From a virus, in the IMG/VR virus record IMGVR_UViG_3300027706_000269, positions 27,817-91,816 of that record: a DNA stretch of 64,000 nucleotides. One strand, given 5' to 3'. The position numbers and the translations under genes are program-made. Every line of letters begins with the position of its first letter. Within the stretch, counting starts at the first letter, position 1. Positions 25,893-34,074 of this stretch are shown here, one piece after another. The notes under the pieces were generated by a model that was given only the letters and a program-made list of their open reading frames with translations, had not been told where the DNA came from and did no database searches.

Positions 25893-26465
25893 TCACATGG
25901 CCATGACCCATGGGCGCATCACCGCCACCGATTGCGTCAGCCCCTGCGCCAGCAGGGTGTCCAGGTAGTCGTCCGCCGACTTGGGCGGGTTCTTCAGACT
26001 GCGGCGGTGGCGGGCGACTGCTTCGAGCACGCCGGCCGGGTGCAGATCCAGCAGATCGACGATGAAGTCGTCCGGATGCTGCGCCGCGAGGTTGTAGGGC
26101 TTGAGCGCCTCGGGCGGGAAGTCCTTGAGGTTGAAGGTCACGATGAGGCTGGCGCCGGCGTGGATGGCGGCCGCCACCACATGGCGGTCGCTGGGGTCGG
26201 GCAACTCGATCGAGGCAATCAGGTACTCGAAGCCGGTGACCAGGCAGTCGCGGACGTGGGCGTTCATCAGCCGCCGCGTGCGCTCGAGCTGTTCGACCGA
26301 GAGATCGGGACGGCTGGCCAGCACGTGGCGCATCCACTCGTCGTGAATCATGTCGCTCCAGCGCGCCCGGTACAGGTCCGACAGCGCCAGATGCATCAAC
26401 AGATCGCGCAGGGGCGCGGGATAGAGCACGCAGGCGTCGTAGACGACGGTGAAGTGCGAGCTCAT
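25893..26465 (-). CDS. PIN-domain toxin (VapC/PIN_3-like ribonuclease)
   Basis: The 190-aa product has the PIN acidic set: D10 in 'VVYDACVLYP', E43 in 'HDEWMRH', D93 in 'PSDRHVVAAA' and D115 in 'FNLKDFP'. These residues bind metal in PIN ribonucleases, which cleave tRNA or other RNA when released from their antitoxin. The ATG at 26465 lies 4 bp after the antitoxin stop, the usual antitoxin-first order. The length is longer than classical VapC (~130 aa) because of a C-terminal helical extension (about 130-190). Confidence 0.85.
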   Translation of the reverse strand: MSSHFTVVYDACVLYPAPLRDLLMHLALSDLYRARWSDMIHDEWMRHVLASRPDLSVEQLERTRRLMNAHVRDCLVTGFEYLIASIELPDPSDRHVVAAAIHAGASLIVTFNLKDFPPEALKPYNLAAQHPDDFIVDLLDLHPAGVLEAVARHRRSLKNPPKSADDYLDTLLAQGLTQSVAVMRPWVMAM

Positions 26466-26469
26466 CCGC

Positions 26470-26931
26470 TCAGTACCCCATGCCGAGTTCCTGGGCCTGC
26501 GCGGCCAGTTCGTCGAGGGCCTTGCGGCGCTCGGCATCGATCCGGTGCTTGTAGGCGATCACGTCCTGGTAACGCACCCGACGATGCGTGCCGATCTTGT
26601 GGAACGGGATCTCGCCTTTTTCCAGCAACTGCACGAGGAAGGGCCGCGAGACGTTGAGCAGGTCGGCCGCTTCCTGCGTGGTCAGTTCGGCGTGGATGGG
26701 GATGACGGTGACGGCATTGCCCTGGCCGATCTCGGTCAGCACGTCCAGCAGCAACCGCAGCGCCGTCGTCGGCAGCGTCACTGAGCGCACGGCGCCCTTG
26801 TCGTCGTGGAAGTCGATCTGCTGGGTCTCGGCGCGCGTTTGCAGCACCGTCGAGAGCACGCGCCCGGATTCCCGAGCCAGCGCGACGTCCTCGGCTGAGG
26901 GCAGCACCTTGGGGATGGTGGGGGTCGTCAT
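26470..26931 (-). CDS. HTH-domain antitoxin of the PIN toxin
   Basis: The 153-aa product has an N-terminal helical part and a C-terminal excisionase/MerR-like helix-turn-helix (about 81-135, 'LTTQEAADLLNVSRPFLVQL' and then 'RRVRYQDVIAY'). This architecture is typical of antitoxins paired with PIN_3 toxins. It should bind its own promoter and neutralise the toxin encoded 4 bp downstream. A strong sigma70-type promoter lies 37 bp upstream. Confidence 0.8.
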   Translation of the reverse strand: MTTPTIPKVLPSAEDVALARESGRVLSTVLQTRAETQQIDFHDDKGAVRSVTLPTTALRLLLDVLTEIGQGNAVTVIPIHAELTTQEAADLLNVSRPFLVQLLEKGEIPFHKIGTHRRVRYQDVIAYKHRIDAERRKALDELAAQAQELGMGY

Positions 26932-26967
26932 GGGGCTCTCCTGGTCGGATCGGATGCGATAGGGGTC

Positions 26968-26995
26968 ATTGTAAACGAAACAAACGAAATCGCAA
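26968..26995 (-). promoter_or_regulatory. Sigma70-type promoter of the PIN/HTH operon
   Basis: On the - strand TTGCGA (26995-26990), a 16-bp spacer and TACAAT (26973-26968) form a good promoter 37 bp before the antitoxin ATG. The spacer contains tandem TTTCGTTTG/TTTCGTTTA elements that may be an operator. The surrounding ~100 bases (26960-27050) are notably AT-rich for this DNA. No equally good promoter was seen for the divergent gene. Confidence 0.75.
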
Positions 26996-27130
26996 TAACC
27001 GAAAAGACATTGTTCTAACCATACAAATCAAAGACTTAAGGCGCATGCCTGGCTCGCCACCGGTCGGGCCGCGCCCCGTGATCGCCTAAAAAGCACTCGC
27101 CCAAGCCCAAAGCGCCGGGCAATTCAATGA

Positions 27131-27153
27131 GGGCTCCCAAACAGAAGGAGCCC
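27131..27153 (+). promoter_or_regulatory. Hairpin covering the Shine-Dalgarno sequence of the first early gene
   Basis: GGGCTCC (27131-27137) and GGAGCCC (27147-27153) form a perfect 7-bp stem. The second strand includes most of the AAGGAG ribosome binding site (27145-27150) of the gene starting at 27158. If it folds, initiation would be reduced until the hairpin is opened. Confidence 0.5.
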
Positions 27154-27157
27154 CGCC

Positions 27158-27421
27158 ATGCAGAAACACCCTGCATCTGTTCGATCCACCCGGAACTTCT
27201 ATCCGGCACCACCCGAAGGCACGACGCCGGTCGCGCTCAACGAGTTCGAACTCGCCGCCCGCTGGCGACTGTCCGTCCACACCCTGCGCCGCTGGCGGCA
27301 GGAGCAGCTGGGCCCGGTCTTTTGCAAGCTGGGCGCACGCGTCACCTACCTGATCAGCGACGTCGAGGCCTTCGAGCGGCGCGTCTCGCGCTACTCGACC
27401 TTCGCTCGGGCATACCAGTGA
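27158..27421 (+). CDS. Small HTH protein (excisionase-like), first early gene of prophage B
   Basis: The 87-aa product has a MerR/excisionase-like HTH ('LNEFELAARWRLSVHTLRRW', then 'LGARVTYLISDVEAFERR'). Such proteins bind DNA as excisionases or small regulators. It is divergent from the PIN/HTH operon and opens the + strand early region. Its ribosome binding site lies in a hairpin. Confidence 0.7.
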   Translation: MQKHPASVRSTRNFYPAPPEGTTPVALNEFELAARWRLSVHTLRRWRQEQLGPVFCKLGARVTYLISDVEAFERRVSRYSTFARAYQ

Positions 27422-27431
27422 GGGGGCGGCC

Positions 27432-27911
27432 ATGAGCGACCTCACCCTCTACCCCGCCGACATCGCCGCGATGTCCGTCGGCCAGCTGGCTCAACTCCCG
27501 CCCGCCCAGAAGGCGCAGATCAGCCGCAACCTCGACGAAGCGCTCGCCTGGCTCAAGCAAGCCCGCGCCAAGTTCGACGCTGCGCTGGAGGCCGCCTACG
27601 GCGAGCAGGCCCGTGCTGCCCGCCTCGAGGCGGGCAAGGACTTCGGCGTCGTGCACCTGCAGGACGGTGCGCTGCGCGTGACGGTCGATGTCCCGAAGCG
27701 CGTGTCCTGGGACCAGGCGCAACTGGCGGCGATTGCCCGGCGCATCGCCGCCGCCGGCGAGAAGGTCGAGGACTACCTCGACGTCGAGTACTCCGTCTCG
27801 GAATCGCGCTTCTCCAACTGGCCGCCGGCACTGCGCGCCGGGTTCGAGGCCGCCCGCACCGTCAAGCCCGGCAAGCCCACGTTCCGGCTGGCCCTCGTCT
27901 CGGAGGAGTGA
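27432..27911 (+). CDS. Conserved phage early protein (159 aa)
   Basis: The 159-aa product has a helical N-terminus (about 15-65) and a C-terminal alpha/beta domain with 'VTVDVPKRVSWDQAQL' and 'VEYSVSESRFSNWP'. I have seen this pattern in phage early operons beside recombination genes (possibly DUF7173, from memory). It lies between the HTH gene and the BRO-N antirepressor with only short gaps. Its activity is unknown. Confidence 0.6.
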   Translation: MSDLTLYPADIAAMSVGQLAQLPPAQKAQISRNLDEALAWLKQARAKFDAALEAAYGEQARAARLEAGKDFGVVHLQDGALRVTVDVPKRVSWDQAQLAAIARRIAAAGEKVEDYLDVEYSVSESRFSNWPPALRAGFEAARTVKPGKPTFRLALVSEE

Positions 27912-27914
27912 TCC

Positions 27915-28688
27915 ATGAGCACCGAACTGATCCCGTTTGATTTCGAAGGCCGTCCGGTCCGGGTCGTCACGGATGCCCAAGGCGAACCGTGGTTCGTCGC
28001 GGCGGATGTGTGCGCGGTTCTTGAACTGCCGAACACCACCCGCGCCCTGGCGCGGCTGGACCCTGACGAGCAAGCCCTGATCTCGATTCAGGGCATCTCG
28101 CGCGGCAATGACCAGGTCAACGTCGTCAACGAGCCCGGGCTGTACAGCCTGGTCCTCGGCAGCCGCAAGCGCGAGGCCAAGCGCTTCAAGCGCTGGGTCA
28201 CCCACGAGGTGCTGCCGGCGATCCGCAAGACGGGCAGCTACACGGCGCCAAGTGCACGCCCGACCCTGCCGGCACCCACCCAGGACCGCGTCGCCGCTCT
28301 GCTGCTGATCGGCGAGGCCGTGGCCAAGGTGCCGGGGGTCAAACCCGGCATCGCGATGGCGGCCACGCTCTCCTGCATCCAGGAGAACACGGGCTTGGCG
28401 GTCGAGACGCTGCGCCGCGCCCTTCCTGCCAGGGACACTGCCGCGAACGAGGCGATCTGCTCGCTCAACGCCACCCAGCTCGGCAGGCTGCTCGGCCTGT
28501 CGGCCAAGGCCACCAACCAGCGTCTGGCCACGCACGGCCTGCAGTTGCGCAACGAACGCGACGAGTGGGAACTGACCGAGGCCGGCGAGGCCTGGGCCGA
28601 AGCCATGCCGTACTCGCGCAACGGGCACAGCGGCTACCAGATCCTCTGGAACCCGGCGGTCGCGGAGCGGCTGAAGGAGGTGGCGTGA
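27915..28688 (+). CDS. BRO-N domain antirepressor-like protein
   Basis: The 257-aa product starts with a BRO-N domain (about 1-105: 'VRVVTDAQGEPWFVAADVC', 'NEPGLYSLVLGSRK', 'KRFKRWVTHEVLPAIRKTG'). A C-terminal region with winged-helix features follows ('LNATQLGRLLGLSAKATNQR'). BRO-N proteins bind DNA and often act as antirepressors in temperate phages. No CI-like repressor gene is visible in the window, so its partner is not known. Its stop overlaps the next ATG. Confidence 0.8.
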   Translation: MSTELIPFDFEGRPVRVVTDAQGEPWFVAADVCAVLELPNTTRALARLDPDEQALISIQGISRGNDQVNVVNEPGLYSLVLGSRKREAKRFKRWVTHEVLPAIRKTGSYTAPSARPTLPAPTQDRVAALLLIGEAVAKVPGVKPGIAMAATLSCIQENTGLAVETLRRALPARDTAANEAICSLNATQLGRLLGLSAKATNQRLATHGLQLRNERDEWELTEAGEAWAEAMPYSRNGHSGYQILWNPAVAERLKEVA

Positions 28689-29518
28689 TGGCCCTCCCCA
28701 TCATCACCGCCGACCAGCGGCTGCGCGAGAAGCAGGGCGTGAAGCTCGTGCTTCTAGGCAAGAGCGGCATCGGCAAGACCAGCCAGCTCAAGACGCTGCC
28801 GGAAGGATCGACCCTGTTCGTCGACCTCGAGGCTGGCGACTTGGCCGTCAAGGACTGGCGCGGCGACTGCGTGCGCCCGAGCACCTGGCCGGAGTTCCGC
28901 GATCTCGTGGTGTTCCTCGCCGGCCCGAACCCGGCGCTGCCCGCCGACGCGCCGTTCTCCGAGGCGCACTACCGGCATGTGTGCGAGCGCTACGGCGATC
29001 CCGGTCAACTCGCCAAGTACGACACCTACTTCGTCGACTCGATCACGGTACTCGCGCGCCTGGCGCTCGTCTGGGCCAAGACCCAGCCGCAGGCCTACAG
29101 CGAGCGCAACGGCAAGCCCGACACCCGGGGCGCCTACGGCCTGCTCGGCTCGGAACTCATCGGGGCGCTGACCCACCTGCAGCACGCGCGCGGCAAGCAC
29201 GTGGTGTTCGTGGCCATCCTCGACGAGCGCCTGGACGACTTCAACCGCAAGGTCTTCGTGCCGCAGATCGAGGGCGCCAAGACCGCGGCGGAACTGCCCG
29301 GCATCGTCGATGAAGTCGTGACGCTGGCCGAGATCAAGGCCGAGGACGGATCGTCCTACCGCGCCTTCGTCTGCCACACGGTGAACCCCTACGGCGTCCC
29401 GGCCAAGGACCGCTCCGGCCAGCTCGAGTTGCTGGAGCCGCCGAACCTGCGCGCGCTGATCGACAAGTGCGCCGCCGCCACTCGAATCCCGCCATCCCCC
29501 ACTGCATCCCAGGAGTAA
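28688..29518 (+). CDS. Sak4-like RecA-fold ATPase (single-strand annealing recombinase)
   Basis: The 276-aa product has a Walker A motif 'GKSGIGKTS' (24-32) and a Walker B-like 'YFVDSI' (114-119) in a RecA-type fold, typical of the phage Sak4 group of ATP-dependent annealing recombinases. These act with an SSB partner, and the next gene is a good candidate. The Cas4-like exonuclease two genes on completes a recombination module. The start overlaps the BRO-N stop. Confidence 0.75.
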   Translation: MALPIITADQRLREKQGVKLVLLGKSGIGKTSQLKTLPEGSTLFVDLEAGDLAVKDWRGDCVRPSTWPEFRDLVVFLAGPNPALPADAPFSEAHYRHVCERYGDPGQLAKYDTYFVDSITVLARLALVWAKTQPQAYSERNGKPDTRGAYGLLGSELIGALTHLQHARGKHVVFVAILDERLDDFNRKVFVPQIEGAKTAAELPGIVDEVVTLAEIKAEDGSSYRAFVCHTVNPYGVPAKDRSGQLELLEPPNLRALIDKCAAATRIPPSPTASQE

Positions 29519-29521
29519 GCC

Positions 29522-30148
29522 ATGACCCATTGGTCCGATTTCAACGACGCCGAACAGCAGCAGCACTTCGACCTGATCCCCAAGGGCACGCTCGCCCGCG
29601 TGCGCATGACCCTCAAGCCCGGGGGCTACGACGACCCGGCCCAGGGTTGGACCGGCGGCTACGCCACGCAGAGCTTTGAAACTGGCTCGGTGTATCTGGC
29701 GGCCGAGTTCGTGGTGCTGGAGGGCGAGTACGCCCGGCGCAAGCTGTGGTCGAACATCGGCTTGCACAGCGCGAAGGGCCCGGCCTGGGGCCAGATGGGG
29801 CGCAGCTTCGTGCGCGCCGTGCTCAATTCCGCCCGCAACGTCCATCCGCAGGACATGAGCCCGCAGGCCGCCGCCGCGCGGCGCATCCAGGGCTTCCACG
29901 AGCTCGACGGCATCGAGTTTGCGGCCCGCATCGACGTCGAGAAGGACGGCCGCGGCGAGTTGAAGAACGTCATCCGAAACGCCGTCGAGCCCGACCACCC
30001 GGACTACGCCCGCCTGATGGGGCTGCCGCCGAAGAACCCCGGCAGTGGTTCCACCGGCGCGCCCGCCGCAGCAACCCCGCCGCGCACGACGCCGCCCGTC
30101 AACCCGCAACGCCCCGCCATGCCGGGCAAGCCCGCCTGGGCGCAGTGA
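29522..30148 (+). CDS. Putative ssDNA-binding partner of the Sak4-like ATPase
   Basis: The 208-aa product begins 3 bp after the ATPase gene. Its N-terminal ~150 residues are OB-fold-like ('LIPKGTLARVRMTL', 'YLAAEFVVLEGEYARRKLW', 'IEFAARIDVEKDGRGELKN'). A Pro/Gly/Thr-rich acidic-poor tail follows, as in single-strand DNA-binding proteins. No family name was recalled with certainty. The function is inferred from fold pattern and linkage. Confidence 0.55.
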   Translation: MTHWSDFNDAEQQQHFDLIPKGTLARVRMTLKPGGYDDPAQGWTGGYATQSFETGSVYLAAEFVVLEGEYARRKLWSNIGLHSAKGPAWGQMGRSFVRAVLNSARNVHPQDMSPQAAAARRIQGFHELDGIEFAARIDVEKDGRGELKNVIRNAVEPDHPDYARLMGLPPKNPGSGSTGAPAAATPPRTTPPVNPQRPAMPGKPAWAQ

Positions 30149-30159
30149 GAGGAGGGTCA

Positions 30160-30675
30160 GTGAAGTGTTGGGTCTGCAAACGACAGGCGCGCGGCTACGG
30201 CCACTCGGACCTTCGGCATCCGGTGGGCGACGCCCGGCGCTATCCGATCGACTGGGTGTTCTGCTCGCGGCGTTGCCAGGAGGCGTTTCATGCGCTCTAC
30301 GGTCAGTGGCTGCGGGTGCGGGACGGACGCCCACCCCTCGGGGAGGTCGCGATGATCGACCCGTCTGACGTCGAAATGGCCGCGATGAGGAAGTGCCTCA
30401 AGGCCTTCGGCGCGGCGGCAGAACGCATCGGCTTCGACAAGCCCCTCGGCGCGTACTCCGAGGACGAGGCGCTCCAGGTGATCGACGCCATCGTCACCTG
30501 CTACACGGACGCGATGGTCGAGCACCACGAAGCGACCAAGTACCCGCCGGTGCGGGGCTTGAAAGACCCGGTGTCCGACCCCTTCGCCGACCTCGAGGAC
30601 GATCTGCCGTGGGAGGAGCCGAAGGCTCAAGCGCAGACGGCACGCACGGCAGCACCCAAGGAGGCGCGGCGATGA
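30160..30675 (+). CDS. DUF6511-like zinc-finger phage protein
   Basis: The 171-aa product starts at GTG 30160 with GGAGG 5 nt upstream; this start includes a 'CWVCKRQ' and 'CSRRCQ' four-cysteine zinc-binding element in the first 50 residues that a later start would lose. The middle ('MRKCLKAFGAAAERIGFDKP') is helical. The pattern is that of DUF6511 (recalled). The role is unknown, but the position between the recombinase partner and exonuclease suggests DNA metabolism. Its stop overlaps the next ATG. Confidence 0.65.
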   Translation: MKCWVCKRQARGYGHSDLRHPVGDARRYPIDWVFCSRRCQEAFHALYGQWLRVRDGRPPLGEVAMIDPSDVEMAAMRKCLKAFGAAAERIGFDKPLGAYSEDEALQVIDAIVTCYTDAMVEHHEATKYPPVRGLKDPVSDPFADLEDDLPWEEPKAQAQTARTAAPKEARR

Positions 30676-31418
30676 TGGACTTCAACGCCTCCAAGAGCCT
30701 GTCGGGTCAGGTCACGGCGCTGATCGATGCCGGGATGCAGCAGTCTCGCGCGGCGCAGCCTCGCCGCACGTACCTGGGCGCCTCGCGCCTCGGGGCCGCG
30801 TGCGAGCGCGCGCTGCAATACGAGGTCGCCGACGCCCCGGTCGATCCGGGTCGCGAGACCGACGGTCGCATGCTGCGCGTCTTCGAGCGCGGCCACCTTA
30901 TGGAGGACTGCATGGTCGGATGGCTGCGCGCGGCGGGCTTCGATCTGCGCACGCGCGACGACGCGGGCGAGCAATTCGGCTTCTCGGCGCTGGACGGGCG
31001 CCTGCAGGGCCACGTCGATGGCGTGCTCGTCGCCGGGCCCGACCTCGGCTTTGGGGCCGGCTATCCCGCGCTGTGGGAGAACAAGTGCCTGGGCGCCAAA
31101 TCGTGGCGCGAGTTGGAGAGACATCGCCTCGCGGTCGCCAAGCCCGTCTATGCCGCCCAGGTCGCGCTCTACCAGGCCTATCTCGAACTGCACGCGCACC
31201 CGGCCCTGTTCACGGCGGTAAACGCCGACACCATGGAGATCCACGCCGAGCTGGTGCCGTTCGATGCGGCGTTGGCGCAGCGCATGTCCGACCGGGCGGT
31301 GAAGGTCATCACGGCCACCGAGGCGGGCGAACTGCTGCCGCGCTCGTTCTCCGATCCCACCCATGTCGAGTGCCGGATGTGCCCGTGGCAGGACCGGTGC
31401 TGGAGGGCTGCGGCATGA
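30672..31418 (+). CDS. Cas4/RecB-like exonuclease with probable 4Fe-4S cluster
   Basis: The 248-aa product has the PD-(D/E)xK nuclease core: D116 in 'GHVDGV', E136-x-K138 in 'WENKCL' and the Q163-x3-Y167 motif in 'QVALY'. Four cysteines (C44, C234, C237, C243) sit as in Cas4 and AddB and should hold a 4Fe-4S cluster. It would resect DNA ends and supply single strands to the Sak4-like recombinase. It begins with two ATG codons; the first overlaps the previous stop. Confidence 0.82.
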   Translation: MMDFNASKSLSGQVTALIDAGMQQSRAAQPRRTYLGASRLGAACERALQYEVADAPVDPGRETDGRMLRVFERGHLMEDCMVGWLRAAGFDLRTRDDAGEQFGFSALDGRLQGHVDGVLVAGPDLGFGAGYPALWENKCLGAKSWRELERHRLAVAKPVYAAQVALYQAYLELHAHPALFTAVNADTMEIHAELVPFDAALAQRMSDRAVKVITATEAGELLPRSFSDPTHVECRMCPWQDRCWRAAA

Positions 31419-31669
31419 GGACCCGATCCGTATCGACGACGGGCGCGATTGGCGAGCCCATGATCGACGCCAAGCAAGCCGCGGCCAGCCTGCGCCTGCC
31501 GTACTACTGGTTCGCCGATCCAATGATGCGCGCCAAGCACCGCATCCCGCACTACCTTCTGGGTGGGCTGGTGCGCTACCGGCTGTCGGAACTGCAGGTT
31601 TGGGCCTCGCACCACGCGAGAGCCATGGCCCGCAGCGCGTCGGATGGCAGCGAGGAGGGCGGTGCATGA
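31415..31669 (+). CDS. Small HTH DNA-binding phage protein
   Basis: The 84-aa product is linked on both sides by ATGA overlaps. Its 'MIDAKQAAASLRLPYYWFAD' and 'HYLLGGLVRYRLSELQVWA' elements resemble an excisionase-type winged HTH. It may translate from 31415 or from the internal ATG at 31460. The context between exonuclease and primase suggests a regulator or replication accessory. Confidence 0.6.
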   Translation: MRTRSVSTTGAIGEPMIDAKQAAASLRLPYYWFADPMMRAKHRIPHYLLGGLVRYRLSELQVWASHHARAMARSASDGSEEGGA

Positions 31670-33936
31670 TCGATTTCAACGCTCTCCCGGACCCGCCCGC
31701 CGACGCCGACCCCACCGCGCGCCGCGAGGAGATTCGCGCCGCCCTGCTCGCGAGGCTGGAGTCGGTGCTGTTCACCCTGTTCCCCGCTGGAAAGAAGCGC
31801 CGCGGCAAGTTCTTCATCGGCGACGTGCTCGGCAGCCCGGGCGACAGCCTGGAGGTCGTGCTCGACGGCGACAAGGCGGGACTCTGGACCGACCGTGCCG
31901 AAGGCTCCGGCGGCGATGTGTTCCACCTGATCGGCGCCCACTTCGGCGTGGACGTGCACGGCGACTTCGCCCGCGTCCTCGACCTGGCCGAGGACCTCGT
32001 CGGCCGAGCGCCCACGGCGCCGCCGCGCAAGGCGGCCAAGAAGGCCCCGATCGACGACCTCGGCCCGGCCACCGCCAAGTGGGACTACCTCGACGCACAA
32101 GGGCGCCTCATCGCCGTGGTCTACCGCTACGACCCGCCCGGGCGCAAGAAGGAATTCCGGCCCTGGGACGCCAAACGGCGCAAGATGGCCCCGCCCGAGC
32201 CGCGGCCGCTGTACAACCAGCCGGGGATCCAGGACGCCGCCCAGGTCGTGCTGGTCGAGGGCGAGAAATGCGCCCAGGCCTTGATCGAGCTCGGGATCGT
32301 GGCCACCACCGCGATGCACGGGGCGAATGCGCCCGTGGACAAGACCGATTGGTCGCCGCTGGCGGGCAAGGCCGTCCTCCTCTGGCCCGATCGCGACAAA
32401 CCCGGCTGGGACTATGCGATGGCCGCGGCGCAGGCCGCACTCGCCGCCGGCGCCGCCTCCTGCGACGTGCTGCTGCCGCCCGACGACAAGCCCGAGGGGT
32501 GGGACGCGGCCGACGCCGTCGCCCAAGGCTTCGACGTCGCCGCCTTCATCGCCTCGGGCCCGCGGATGAGCATCAAGCCAGCACTTGGGCAGCCCACGCA
32601 GGAGCCTTCCGTCTGGGCCACCGACGACGCGCTGGCGCTGAGCTTCACCAGCCGCTACAGCGAAGACTGGCGCTACTGCGCCGCCTGGGGCAAGTGGCTG
32701 GTGTGGGACGGCCGGCGCTGGCAGGCGGACGAGACGCTGTTGGTGCACCACCTCATCCGGGCGATCTGCCGCGAGGCCGCCCTCAAGGCCGACTCCCACC
32801 GGCTGGCGGCCAAGCTCGCCGCGAGCAGCACGGTCGGCGGCGTGGAGCGGCTGGCGCGCACCGACCGGCGGCACGCCTCCACCTCGCAGGAGTGGGACGC
32901 GGATCTGTTCGCGCTCAACACGCCGGGCGGCGTGGTCGACCTGCGCACCGGGCGGCTGCGTCCCCACGACCGCGCCGACCGCATGACCAAGCTCGCCACC
33001 GCCACGCCCCGCGGCGACTGCCCCCGCTGGCGGGCGTTCCTGGCCGACGTCACCGGGGGCGATACCGACCTGCAGGCCTACCTGCAGCGCATGGTGGGCT
33101 ATTGCCTCACCGGCTCGACGGCGGCGCATGCGCTGTTCTTCCTCTACGGCACCGGCGCCAACGGCAAGTCGGTGTTCGTGAACACCTTGGCCACGATCCT
33201 CGGCGACTACGCCACCAGCGCGCCGATGGACACCTTCATGGAGGCGCGCGGCGACCGGCATCCGACCGATCTCGCGGGCCTGCGCGGGGCGCGCTTCGTC
33301 TCCTCCATCGAGACCGAGCAGGGCCGGCGCTGGAACGAGTCCAAGGTCAAGGCGATCACCGGCGGCGACAAGGTCTCGGCGCGCTTCATGCGCCAGGACT
33401 TCTTCGAGTACACGCCCCAGTTCAAGCTGGTCATCGCCGGCAACCACAAGCCCGCGATCCGCAACGTGGACGAGGCGATGAAGCGCCGGCTGCACCTGAT
33501 CCCCTTCACCGTGACCATCCCGCCCGAGCGGCGCGACGCCGGGCTCACCGACAAGCTCCTGGCCGAACGCGACGGGATCCTCGCCTGGGCGGTGCAGGGC
33601 TGTCTGGCCTGGCAGCGCGAGGGGCTCCGGCCCCCGGCCAGCGTGGTGTCGGCCACCGCCGAGTACTTCGACGAGGAGGACGCCGTCGGCGACTTCCTGG
33701 ACGAAGAGGCGCAGCGCCACCCGCAGGCCCGCGTGGCCGTGGCCGACGTGTTCCAGCGCTGGCAGGACTGGGCCGGCCGGCGCGGCGAGTACGTGGGCAC
33801 AAGCCGCTGGCTCGCGCAGCAACTGGCCAACCGCGGCTTCGAGCGCACGCGCATCCACGGCGGCGTCAAGGCCCTGGCGGGCCTGTCGCTCAAGCCCAAG
33901 GACTCCGGCGTACGGCTCCCGTACCGCGACGACTGA
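31666..33936 (+). CDS. P4-type primase-helicase (TOPRIM-like plus SF3/D5 helicase)
   Basis: The 756-aa product starts at the ATG overlapping the preceding stop. It has a TOPRIM-like segment ('VVLVEGEKCAQAL', near residue 195; 'LLWPDRDKPGW'), a D5 N-terminal domain and a superfamily 3 helicase with Walker A 'GTGANGKSV' (about 495-503), 'VSSIETEQGRRWNE' and 'FKLVIAGNHKP'. It should prime and unwind the phage origin as P4 alpha does. A perfect inverted repeat starts 8 bp after its stop and may be its binding site. Confidence 0.9.
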   Translation: MIDFNALPDPPADADPTARREEIRAALLARLESVLFTLFPAGKKRRGKFFIGDVLGSPGDSLEVVLDGDKAGLWTDRAEGSGGDVFHLIGAHFGVDVHGDFARVLDLAEDLVGRAPTAPPRKAAKKAPIDDLGPATAKWDYLDAQGRLIAVVYRYDPPGRKKEFRPWDAKRRKMAPPEPRPLYNQPGIQDAAQVVLVEGEKCAQALIELGIVATTAMHGANAPVDKTDWSPLAGKAVLLWPDRDKPGWDYAMAAAQAALAAGAASCDVLLPPDDKPEGWDAADAVAQGFDVAAFIASGPRMSIKPALGQPTQEPSVWATDDALALSFTSRYSEDWRYCAAWGKWLVWDGRRWQADETLLVHHLIRAICREAALKADSHRLAAKLAASSTVGGVERLARTDRRHASTSQEWDADLFALNTPGGVVDLRTGRLRPHDRADRMTKLATATPRGDCPRWRAFLADVTGGDTDLQAYLQRMVGYCLTGSTAAHALFFLYGTGANGKSVFVNTLATILGDYATSAPMDTFMEARGDRHPTDLAGLRGARFVSSIETEQGRRWNESKVKAITGGDKVSARFMRQDFFEYTPQFKLVIAGNHKPAIRNVDEAMKRRLHLIPFTVTIPPERRDAGLTDKLLAERDGILAWAVQGCLAWQREGLRPPASVVSATAEYFDEEDAVGDFLDEEAQRHPQARVAVADVFQRWQDWAGRRGEYVGTSRWLAQQLANRGFERTRIHGGVKALAGLSLKPKDSGVRLPYRDD

Positions 33937-33943
33937 CCACCCA

Positions 33944-34044
33944 CGGTGACCGAAGGTGACTGGCCCAGGGATTGAATCGCTTTACGCGCGTACGCGCGCG
34001 CGGGCGGAAGGGATATTCCCCACGGCGGTCACCTTCGGTCACCG
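33944..34044. repeat. Perfect 17-bp inverted repeat with GGTGAC boxes; candidate replication origin
   Basis: CGGTGACCGAAGGTGAC (33944-33960) is repeated exactly inverted at 34028-34044. Each arm contains two GGTGAC boxes, giving four in symmetric order. The 67-bp spacer contains an alternating purine/pyrimidine CG run and an AT-richer stretch. It directly follows the primase-helicase gene. The satellite phage P4 alpha protein binds GGTGAA-type iterons at its origin (recalled), which makes an origin the leading hypothesis. A large stem-loop regulatory role is the alternative. Confidence 0.55.
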
Positions 34045-34074
34045 GCATGAGAACACGAACGAAGGACTGCAACG

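Noticed and set aside
31576-33858. 760-codon - strand frame opposite the primase-helicase
   Set aside because: It is the shadow of a well-supported gene with helicase motifs; its own product is His/Gly/Arg-rich without domains.
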